This document shows, one piece after another, positions 1 to 5,207 of a stretch of 5,207 nucleotides of DNA; position 1 is the stretch's first letter; each line of letters begins with the position of its first letter. Below the pieces are notes generated by a model. That model saw only the letters and a program-made list of their open reading frames with translations. It did no database searches and had not been told where the DNA came from. The position numbers and the translations under genes were made by a program. Source of the stretch: an uncultured Prevotellaceae bacterium (GTDB lineage: Bacteria > Bacteroidota > Bacteroidia > Bacteroidales > Bacteroidaceae); contig CAMZHB010000138.1 in assembly GCA_947306605.1 (NCBI GenBank), positions 1 through 5,207 on the forward strand, in the 5' to 3' direction.

Positions 1-54
1 TAGAGCATCGGACTGAAAATCCGTGTGTCCCCGGTTCAAATCCTGGTGGCACCA
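1..54 (+). tRNA. tRNA-Phe (anticodon GAA), 3' portion
   Basis: The window opens inside the D-arm of a tRNA that continues to the left. The anticodon loop is CTGAAAA at 13-19, giving anticodon GAA at 15-17, flanked by the stem TCGGA/TCCGT. The T-loop TTCAAAT lies at 35-41. The 3' acceptor strand TGGCACC is at 47-53 and the discriminator A at 54. By tRNA numbering CCA is not encoded; the bases after position 54 are CAAAAA. Two non-Watson-Crick positions are visible: T8 against T24 at the end of the anticodon stem, and C32 against T44 in the T-stem. The 5' half, including the other acceptor strand, is outside the window. Confidence 0.95.
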
Positions 55-62
55 CAAAAAGA

Positions 63-94
63 AATCCGGCTTGGAGTAAATTCCAAGCCGGATT
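63..94 (+). terminator. Hairpin behind tRNA-Phe
   Basis: A perfect 13-bp stem pairs AATCCGGCTTGGA (63-75) with TCCAAGCCGGATT (82-94) around a 6-nt loop. It begins 8 nt after the tRNA discriminator base, which fits a transcription terminator or 3' processing signal for the tRNA. No run of T follows it, so it is not a textbook intrinsic terminator. The same lack of a T-run is seen at the convergent hairpin at 1394-1445. Confidence 0.7.
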
Positions 95-181
95 CGTGTA
101 TCTGAAGAGACCAATACTGTTCATTCGGAAAAGAGCGTCAAATTTTGTGCATGAAACATCAGATGTATCAATTTTTTTGAA

Positions 182-189
182 GATATTTG
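182..189 (+). promoter_or_regulatory. Possible Bacteroidetes -7 element for the maturase gene
   Basis: GATATTTG matches the Bacteroidetes -7 consensus TAnnTTTG at all fixed positions except the first. It would place a transcript start near 195-197 and a leader of about 30 nt before the ATG at 228. No convincing TTTG-type -33 element lies at the usual 19-21 nt upstream, so this is a weak prediction from position and partial motif alone. Confidence 0.25.
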
Positions 190-227
190 TACCCTGAACA
201 ATCTCCGTTGTAAAACCCTGCCGCTGT

Positions 228-1397
228 ATGGCCACAATTTCACCCTTTTCACATCCGCTGTATGTGATGCTCAAGCCCGCCGGAGCACGTTGTAACCTGC
301 GGTGCAAATATTGTTATTATTTGGAGAAGGAACTTCTTTATCCAGACGACAAAGTTCACACCATGAGTGATGAACTGTTGGAAAAGTTTATTCGCGAATA
401 CATCGATTCACAGACGACAGGAGAAGTCCTCTTCACATGGCATGGCGGCGAAACCCTGCTTCGACAGCCCGACTTTTACAGAAAGGCCGTGGCCTTGCAA
501 AAGAAGTATGGCAGCGGACGGCACATTGCCAACTGTATCCAGACGAACGGCACGCTGTTGACCGACGAGTGGTGTCACTTCTTCCGCGAAAACCATTGGC
601 TGGTGGGGGTATCGATTGACGGCCCACAGACGTTTCACGACCATTATCGTATGGACCGGCACGGTATGCCCTCGTTTCAGCACGTCATGCAGGGCATCGA
701 ATTGCTGAACAAGTACGGCGTAGACTGGAATGCCATGGCTGTGGTCAACGATTATAATGGAGACCATCCGCTTGAGTTCTATCACTTTTTCAAGGACATC
801 GGTTGCCACTACCTGCAATTCACACCTGTGGTGGAACGCTCGCCTGACGGCAATGTCACGTCCTTCTCTGTGAATGCACAACAATGGGGTAACTTCATCT
901 GCACTCTCTTCAACGAATGGGTCAAAGAAGATGTCGGCGTGTATTTCGTCCAACTATTCGATGCGACGCTCGCCAACTGGATGGGTATAACGCCCGGCGT
1001 GTGCACCATGGGGCGCAGTTGCGGACACGCCGGCGTGATGGAGTACAACGGAGACGTCTATGCTTGCGACCACTTCGTTTTTCCAGAATACAAATTGGGG
1101 AATATACGCACGAATACACTTGTCGAGATGATGTACAGTCCACGACAGCAAGCGTTCGGACAAGCGAAACACACCACCCTGCCACGTCAATGCCAACAGT
1201 GCCCCTATCTGTTTGCCTGCAACGGAGAGTGTCCCAAGAACCGCTTCGTACAGACAGAAGATGGCGAGGAAAGACTGAACTATCTATGCAAAGGCTACCG
1301 TAAGTTTTTCAACCATGTCGCGCCTTACATGGAATACATGAAGAACGAACTCCTCAACCAACGTCCACCTTCAAATGTCATGAAAGTATCGTTTTGA
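228..1397 (+). CDS. chuR: Anaerobic sulfatase-maturating enzyme (radical SAM/SPASM)
   Basis: A cytoplasmic radical-SAM enzyme that, by family knowledge, oxidises the active-site Cys or Ser of type I sulfatases to C-alpha-formylglycine. The 389 residues show the whole family pattern. The SAM-cluster motif CX3CX2C is C22-C26-C29, followed by YYLEK. A GGET motif (73-76) for SAM binding follows. The SPASM region holds C259, C265, C280 and C335 (expected Aux I ligands) and C322, C325, C331 and C354 (expected Aux II ligands). D281, next to C280, matches the Asp proposed as catalytic base in the characterised clostridial enzyme. From memory the sequence closely resembles Bacteroides thetaiotaomicron ChuR (BT_0238) but is somewhat shorter, apparently in the loop near residues 203-215. 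The ATG at 228 is chosen because an in-frame stop lies at 195-197 and the N-terminal PLYVMLKP segment is family-typical; no Shine-Dalgarno sequence is seen. No sulfatase gene is adjacent. Its TGA lies inside the downstream terminator stem. The gene name is by orthology and less certain than the function. Confidence 0.95.
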   Translation: MATISPFSHPLYVMLKPAGARCNLRCKYCYYLEKELLYPDDKVHTMSDELLEKFIREYIDSQTTGEVLFTWHGGETLLRQPDFYRKAVALQKKYGSGRHIANCIQTNGTLLTDEWCHFFRENHWLVGVSIDGPQTFHDHYRMDRHGMPSFQHVMQGIELLNKYGVDWNAMAVVNDYNGDHPLEFYHFFKDIGCHYLQFTPVVERSPDGNVTSFSVNAQQWGNFICTLFNEWVKEDVGVYFVQLFDATLANWMGITPGVCTMGRSCGHAGVMEYNGDVYACDHFVFPEYKLGNIRTNTLVEMMYSPRQQAFGQAKHTTLPRQCQQCPYLFACNGECPKNRFVQTEDGEERLNYLCKGYRKFFNHVAPYMEYMKNELLNQRPPSNVMKVSF

Positions 1398-1445
1398 TTT
1401 ACAAAGGACGCTGCGACTTAATGCGCAGCGTCCTTTGTAAATCAA
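1394..1445. terminator. Bidirectional terminator, perfect 22-bp inverted repeat
   Basis: Bases 1394-1415 are exactly complementary to 1424-1445, with an 8-nt loop (ACTTAATG). The stem contains the TGA stop of the maturase gene (1395-1397) and ends 7 nt before the stop codon of the convergent hydrolase gene (1453-1455, minus strand). It can therefore end transcripts from both sides. Neither side has a clear T-run after the stem, so termination may rest on stem stability, or the element may instead protect mRNA 3' ends. Confidence 0.85.
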
Positions 1446-1452
1446 TGTAACC

Positions 1453-2250
1453 TTATTTCGTTATTACCTTCTTTAATGCGGGGATGAGCACATTGGCCAT
1501 CATCTGGTAACCTTCGTCATTGGGATGGAGTGCCGTATCCATGGACATGCGGGCAAGGTCGCGCTGACCGCCACACTCGGCATAGAAATCAGCCAGCGGA
1601 AAACCTTCGTATTGCGCTATCTGACGAATAATATCGACATAATCCTTCAGGTAAACGCCGTTGATGTCACCCATGCAATTGTCTGGCAGATAACCGCTAA
1701 ATCCATATGCCTTGCGCGGTGTGCAAAGCACTATCTTGGCTTTGGGGTTTACACTGAAGATACGGTCAATGACCATACGATACCAATAAGCGAATGAACC
1801 GTTGTTGGTACGATTTTTATAATCCTCGAAAGTTCCGACAGGCGTGAACTGGCCCCAATCGTTGATGCCATGCTCAATCGTGTAGTAATCGGCTCTGATA
1901 ACCTTGTCATAAGCCGAACGGATGCAACCGCCGCTCACGCCCTGGTTTGTCATCTTGGTAAAGTGCAGCTGGTCCAAAGTACGATCCATGTAACCCTTCT
2001 CAAAACGCCCCTGTTTGTCATAATCATTCAGATACGTGATGCTCGTGCCAAGAGCACACCAATGGCCATTGATTGTCATTTGTGTCGTATAAGGAATATT
2101 TGCCGGCATTTGAGTCTGTTCATCAAAAGTAATACTGTCCACCATGGCGGCATTGTAGTAAGCAATTCCACCCTTTTCGTGAATCATCAGCGTCTGTGCA
2201 TTGGCGGTGACAGCGACCGCTATAACTGCTGTAAGAATTATCTTTTTCAT
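1453..2250 (-). CDS. Exported SGNH/GDSL-family hydrolase, probably an esterase
   Basis: A 265-residue protein with a clear Sec signal peptide: MKK, a hydrophobic core, then likely cleavage after ANA (residue 18). There is no lipobox. Residues 20-43 carry the YY...MVDSITF module often seen after signal peptides in Bacteroidetes surface proteins. The SGNH domain spans about 58-264. Block I is G68-T-S70 (nucleophile), block II is NQGVSGG (102-108, G104), block III is G128-I-N130-D, and block V is H242 in LHPNDEGY. The block V Asp is at H-4 (D238) instead of the usual H-3. SGNH enzymes of this size are commonly carbohydrate or acyl esterases, but the substrate cannot be read from the sequence. 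It lies 30 nt downstream of the 921-residue gene on the same strand with no terminator between them, so the two are probably co-transcribed. Its residues 120-263 are about 58% identical to the C-terminus of that protein. Confidence 0.88.
   Translation of the reverse strand: MKKIILTAVIAVAVTANAQTLMIHEKGGIAYYNAAMVDSITFDEQTQMPANIPYTTQMTINGHWCALGTSITYLNDYDKQGRFEKGYMDRTLDQLHFTKMTNQGVSGGCIRSAYDKVIRADYYTIEHGINDWGQFTPVGTFEDYKNRTNNGSFAYWYRMVIDRIFSVNPKAKIVLCTPRKAYGFSGYLPDNCMGDINGVYLKDYVDIIRQIAQYEGFPLADFYAECGGQRDLARMSMDTALHPNDEGYQMMANVLIPALKKVITK
1462..1893 (-). repeat. Paralogous SGNH segment, copy A (active-type)
   Basis: This segment encodes residues 120-263 of the stand-alone hydrolase. It aligns without gaps to the copy at 2302-2733, offset by exactly 840 bp in the same orientation. 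By hand count about 83 of 144 residues are identical, including LCTPRKAY, RQIA.YEG, ADFY, CGGQ and LHPNDEGYQ. The DNA is diverged but has short near-identical tracts, for example around 1708-1722 and 2548-2562 (tatgccttgcgcgg). This is an old tandem gene duplication, not a recent repeat. Confidence 0.8.
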
Positions 2251-2280
2251 TGGACAATTAACGTATCAACTATTTGTAAT

Positions 2281-5046
2281 TTATTTCACTGAATCGTATC
2301 GGAGCACCTTCTCCAAGGCATCGGCCAGTTCGTTTGCCATACGCTGGTATCCTTCGTCGTTGGGATGAAGCGTATCCGCGGACGAAAGATTATCCAAGTC
2401 GTTCTGTCCTCCGCAGTTGCCGTAAAAGTCTGCGACGGGATATCCCTCATATTCCGCAATCTGACGGATGAGTTGCGCAAAATCTTCGAGAGTATTACCT
2501 TCTACAGGCACATAGCAGTCTGAAGGTTTCGTTTCACCAATGGCATATGCCTTGCGCGGAGTACAGAGCACCACTTTGGCCTCAGGATTAACAGCGATGA
2601 TAAGGTCTATCAACTTACGATACCAGAAAGCGAAACTCCCCGAATTTGTGCCGTGGATATAATCGTTCAACGTACCTACCGGTGTACCTGCAGCCCAATC
2701 TGTGACCCCCAGTTCCACACTGTAATAATCGGCTTGCTTGATAGAGAAATAAGCCGAATTAATCTTTCCGTCACCGAGAGGACGAGTCATTATCTCATCG
2801 AAATGCAATCTGTCATTCACGTAAACGGTATAATTCCGGGCAACAGCCACTCCTGCCGAGCCCAAACAATTGCCTATAGCCAACCAGCTACCGTTTACCA
2901 ACTTCGTCTGTGAATGTACATCAGGGATAGTCGTATCTGACTTCTGCTGCGGATTCCGCAGATTCTCCATCGCTTGATGTAAAATGTCTATATCCTCTTG
3001 AGTGGCGACTCCTGAAGAAACCACATCCTCTTGTCTCTTCAGCAAATCCTTTAACTCCCGATAGGCCTCAGACCGCACCGCCGATTCGAAATAACACGAA
3101 TGCTCCTCATCCAACTTCGCTTCATACATCTGCAACTCGCTCAACGTGAAGTAAGGGTGTGTTTGGCCACTATTACAGCGGTTTTGTGACGTTTTCAAGA
3201 TTGTATACCTCACATATTGATATTCATCACCCAGCAAAATAAGGTCCGTTGTCTTCGTCTCCACAACCTCCGAATCCCACGAGGTGGTATAGTGAGTTAT
3301 ATCTACGAATTCCTTTCCATCCTTAGAAGCAGAAATAAGTATGTCTTTAGGAGAATCAGCATAGCCGTATCCACCACTCCGACGTGCCAAAACGGCTTTG
3401 AAGGCCTTGACAGGACCACCCTTCAGGTAAACTTGAAGATAATGGGGCTCTCCCGGGTCGGCAGGATTGCCATAGGTGGAATGGAAGTAAGGCGACCCTG
3501 AGGTATTTCCGTCAATCAACGAAGCGATGGTCCCCTCAGCGGCGGACTGGGCGTTGCTGCTGATTTGGCTAGTCGATGTAATCAGTTTGGCTGTGCCCAT
3601 CGTATAACGGAGTACTGAATCGCAGAGTGCTGCCGCATCTTTCTGCAATGCCACCAGTTCTTCCGTTTTTGCCTTAGCATCCAAAACTTGTTGCAATGCT
3701 TCCATCACATTTTCGTGGATAGGAATCAACTTCCATGTTGAATGCCCATCCACTGCATTAGAGTTGAAGAGAACAATATTGCCCTGTTTGCCAGAACCGC
3801 TGTTGTGGCTTTGTGGATGATAGGTCTTGTCGTACACGTTGTCCGCTATAATCCACTGCGTATGCCCAATGGGCGTAATTACCTGTTCGCGTTCGGCGGC
3901 ATCGCCCATTTTTACGACGGCACCGTTGTCACCCGCCGCGGCTCCGAGGATGTATTTCCCAGTAACAAAATTCTTTATGCGGCAGTTCCCGTCCGCCAAC
4001 GCCTCAATATAAAAGGCCTGGTACGGGTCCATGTCTCGGTAACTGCCCCATCCCAACGTTTCGCCTTTGTCGCCCGTCATGCCCTTGTATTCTTTCTGGT
4101 TATTATAGAACGCGGCATAAGCACTCTGAATGTTGTAATAGCCCGACGTGATGGTATTATATTTTGTCAGCAGGGCCTCCCACGCATCCTTCAGCCGTAC
4201 CAGGGCATCATCGTACACCTCCTCATCGTATTCGCCGCCGCTCACCGCCAACGCGTGAATCCTTGCCGTCGTAAAAGTATCATAGAATGCCTGAGGATAC
4301 ACATCAGGTGTCGTGCCACCGCGGGCTTCATCCATCGCCCTAGCGTTTTGAGCGAGATAATTCATCAAGGCCATTCTCCCTGAATTGGGCGAATACTCAC
4401 TTTCCTTTATAATCGTATAGCCCTTCCACGCCGAAGCATTCCTGTAGGCATCATACGCTTCATCTGGCACAGTAAACACACAAGCCGTACTGCCACCGAA
4501 AGCGTTGCTGCCTATCGACGGCGGCGTGGTCGATTTCAGATGGATGACCTTAAGCGAGGGGTCGTCGTAGAAAGACCACCCGCCGATGGTTTTCATTGTC
4601 GTGGGCAGCGTGGCCTCCTCCAAGCTACGACACGAACCGAATGCACGGTCAGCACCCAACGTGGTCACGCCCTCAGGCACTACCACACTCTTCAACTTCG
4701 GGCACTCCGCAAAAGCCCACAGGGATATCTCGGTAAACTTCACAGGAGAGTCGAACGTCAGTGTCTCCAACGTCTGACAGCCTTGGAAGGCATTGCCGAT
4801 GTTCCCCATCGTGTATGTCACGCCATCCAACACCATCATTGACGACACATGCAAACTCACGCCTTTGAATTCTGTACGGTTTGTCCCAGAGCCTTGGCCA
4901 GTGACAAATGTCACTGTCTTACTGCTACTGTCAAAATTGTAATAGACACCATCTATCTGTTTTTTCACAACTGCACCACGCAACACCGTAGAAACCGTTG
5001 CCAGCAACAGCAGCACAATAAGGAGCCGTTCTTTACTCATCATCAT
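2281..5046 (-). CDS. Exported multidomain LRR / lectin-like / SGNH-like protein
   Basis: A 921-residue protein not recognised as a named gene. The N-terminus (residues about 1-25) is a hydrophobic signal sequence without a lipobox Cys; its cleavage site is unclear. Next come a short beta module (27-75), BspA-type leucine-rich repeats (80-213), a helical FIVAR-like linker (222-298), a ricin-like beta-trefoil candidate (299-443, ending STWKLIPI), a second helical linker (444-484), an F5/8 type C (discoidin/CBM32-like) domain (485-645, with SPKDILISASKDGKEF and FTLSELQMYE), a third helical stretch (648-699) and an SGNH-like domain (715-917). In that domain the nucleophile position is Cys727 (GNC), the block III Asn is T782 (GVTD), and block II reads RPLGDG. 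D891 and H894 of block V remain. The binding modules suggest glycan or surface attachment; enzymatic activity is doubtful. Three ATGs in a row open the frame (5038-5046), so the exact start is uncertain by two codons. It is the first gene of a likely operon with the hydrolase 30 nt downstream. No clear -7/-33 promoter was found in 5047-5110; the leader just before the ATG is A-rich. Confidence 0.9.
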   Translation of the reverse strand: MMMSKERLLIVLLLLATVSTVLRGAVVKKQIDGVYYNFDSSSKTVTFVTGQGSGTNRTEFKGVSLHVSSMMVLDGVTYTMGNIGNAFQGCQTLETLTFDSPVKFTEISLWAFAECPKLKSVVVPEGVTTLGADRAFGSCRSLEEATLPTTMKTIGGWSFYDDPSLKVIHLKSTTPPSIGSNAFGGSTACVFTVPDEAYDAYRNASAWKGYTIIKESEYSPNSGRMALMNYLAQNARAMDEARGGTTPDVYPQAFYDTFTTARIHALAVSGGEYDEEVYDDALVRLKDAWEALLTKYNTITSGYYNIQSAYAAFYNNQKEYKGMTGDKGETLGWGSYRDMDPYQAFYIEALADGNCRIKNFVTGKYILGAAAGDNGAVVKMGDAAEREQVITPIGHTQWIIADNVYDKTYHPQSHNSGSGKQGNIVLFNSNAVDGHSTWKLIPIHENVMEALQQVLDAKAKTEELVALQKDAAALCDSVLRYTMGTAKLITSTSQISSNAQSAAEGTIASLIDGNTSGSPYFHSTYGNPADPGEPHYLQVYLKGGPVKAFKAVLARRSGGYGYADSPKDILISASKDGKEFVDITHYTTSWDSEVVETKTTDLILLGDEYQYVRYTILKTSQNRCNSGQTHPYFTLSELQMYEAKLDEEHSCYFESAVRSEAYRELKDLLKRQEDVVSSGVATQEDIDILHQAMENLRNPQQKSDTTIPDVHSQTKLVNGSWLAIGNCLGSAGVAVARNYTVYVNDRLHFDEIMTRPLGDGKINSAYFSIKQADYYSVELGVTDWAAGTPVGTLNDYIHGTNSGSFAFWYRKLIDLIIAVNPEAKVVLCTPRKAYAIGETKPSDCYVPVEGNTLEDFAQLIRQIAEYEGYPVADFYGNCGGQNDLDNLSSADTLHPNDEGYQRMANELADALEKVLRYDSVK
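2302..2733 (-). repeat. Paralogous SGNH segment, copy B (catalytically degenerate)
   Basis: This segment encodes residues 772-915 of the 921-residue protein and pairs with copy A at 1462-1893. Similarity is high from ADYY onward. It falls to roughly 20% by eye in the preceding 60 residues, which hold blocks I and II. Within the conserved part the block III Asn is replaced by Thr (T782), while the block V Asp and His are kept. Confidence 0.8.
4408..4809 (-). repeat. BspA-type leucine-rich repeats (protein level)
   Basis: Residues 80-213 of the 921-residue protein contain about five units of 23-27 residues with the pattern IG..AF..C..L..V..P..V. Units begin near residues 80, 107, 130, 154 and 178. 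The last unit ends in the capping form VPDEAYDAYRNASAWKGY, typical of the end of this repeat class. The family (LRR_5/BspA-like) is common on surface proteins of oral and gut Bacteroidetes and is linked to adhesion. The repeats are seen only in the protein; the DNA is not obviously repetitive. Confidence 0.85.
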
Positions 5047-5110
5047 TCACTTTTTTCGGTCCACCGCAATTTTGACACTGCGCACCATTTCCTTGTTTTT
5101 TGAAAACACA

Positions 5111-5147
5111 ACCGGCATAACGCGCTTCTTCTGCGTGTCACGCCGGT
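5111..5147 (-). terminator. Terminator hairpin behind tRNA-Ser
   Basis: A 15-position stem pairs 5111-5125 with 5133-5147 around a 7-nt loop, with one A/C mismatch and two G-T pairs. Reading on the minus strand it starts 6 nt after the tRNA discriminator base and is followed by TGTGTTTTC, a short T-rich stretch. It separates the tRNA transcript from the protein operon that begins at 5046. Confidence 0.75.
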
Positions 5148-5152
5148 CCTCT

Positions 5153-5207
<55 letters not shown>

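Noticed and set aside
151..180. Nine-codon frame (ATG to TGA) upstream of the maturase, a possible leader peptide
   Set aside because: It has no ribosome binding site, no attenuator-like hairpin after it, and probably lies upstream of the transcript start. A frame this short is expected by chance.
408..953. Open frame of 181 codons on the minus strand
   Set aside because: It is antisense to the radical-SAM core of the maturase, whose motifs fix the true frame, and its translation shows no family features.
1700..1726. CTPRK in both SGNH proteins resembles a C-x-P-x-R sulfatase maturation motif, suggesting a maturase client
   Set aside because: The fifth position is Lys, not Arg, and the segment matches the conserved core strand of SGNH hydrolases ending in TP. 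The shared pattern is better explained by the fold.
3742..4383. Open frame of 213 codons on the plus strand
   Set aside because: It lies entirely within the 921-residue gene in antisense, lacks recognisable motifs or a signal sequence, and is explained as a shadow of the real coding frame.
4972..5046. Large protein as a lipoprotein
   Set aside because: The hydrophobic N-terminus has no Cys in a lipobox; the segment after the core reads LRGAVVKK.
5095..5107. Short palindrome GTTTT-TTG-AAAAC upstream of the large gene, a possible operator
   Set aside because: Five A/T-rich base pairs are weak, and a stretch like this is common in A/T-rich leaders. No second copy or overlapping promoter was found.

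Overview
The window looks like chromosomal DNA from a member of the Bacteroidales, probably near Bacteroides or Prevotella. This is an inference. It rests on a chuR-type anaerobic sulfatase-maturating enzyme, a BspA-like leucine-rich-repeat surface protein, the 'VDSITF' module in an exported protein, tRNA genes without an encoded CCA, and the absence of Shine-Dalgarno sequences.

Layout, left to right: (1) the 3' part of tRNA-Phe(GAA) on + with a hairpin behind it; (2) an orphan radical-SAM/SPASM anaerobic sulfatase-maturating enzyme on + (228-1397); (3) a perfect 22-bp inverted repeat (1394-1445) that serves as a shared terminator between convergent genes; (4) a two-gene operon on -, in which a 921-residue multidomain exported protein (5046-2281) is followed after 30 nt by a 265-residue exported SGNH/GDSL hydrolase (2250-1453); (5) a terminator hairpin and the 3' part of a class II tRNA-Ser(UGA) on -. 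The three protein genes therefore sit between two tRNA genes whose 3' ends face each other.

How the genes may work together: the maturase acts in the cytoplasm, converting the active-site Cys or Ser of type I sulfatases to formylglycine. No sulfatase lies in the window, so its clients must be elsewhere. The two minus-strand proteins are exported and look suited to binding (LRR, beta-trefoil-like and F5/8C-like modules) and possibly de-esterifying a glycan. A joint role in using sulfated, acetylated host glycans is plausible but is inference only.

The most interesting observation is that the C-terminal SGNH domain of the large protein is a close paralogue of the stand-alone hydrolase (about 58% identity over 144 ungapped residues, hand count). 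It has nevertheless lost the canonical catalytic residues: the nucleophile Ser is Cys, the block III Asn is Thr, and block II is rewritten. The stand-alone enzyme keeps Ser, Gly and Asn but has its block V Asp shifted by one position. The pair looks like an active enzyme beside a pseudo-enzyme, or an enzyme with altered chemistry fused to binding modules.
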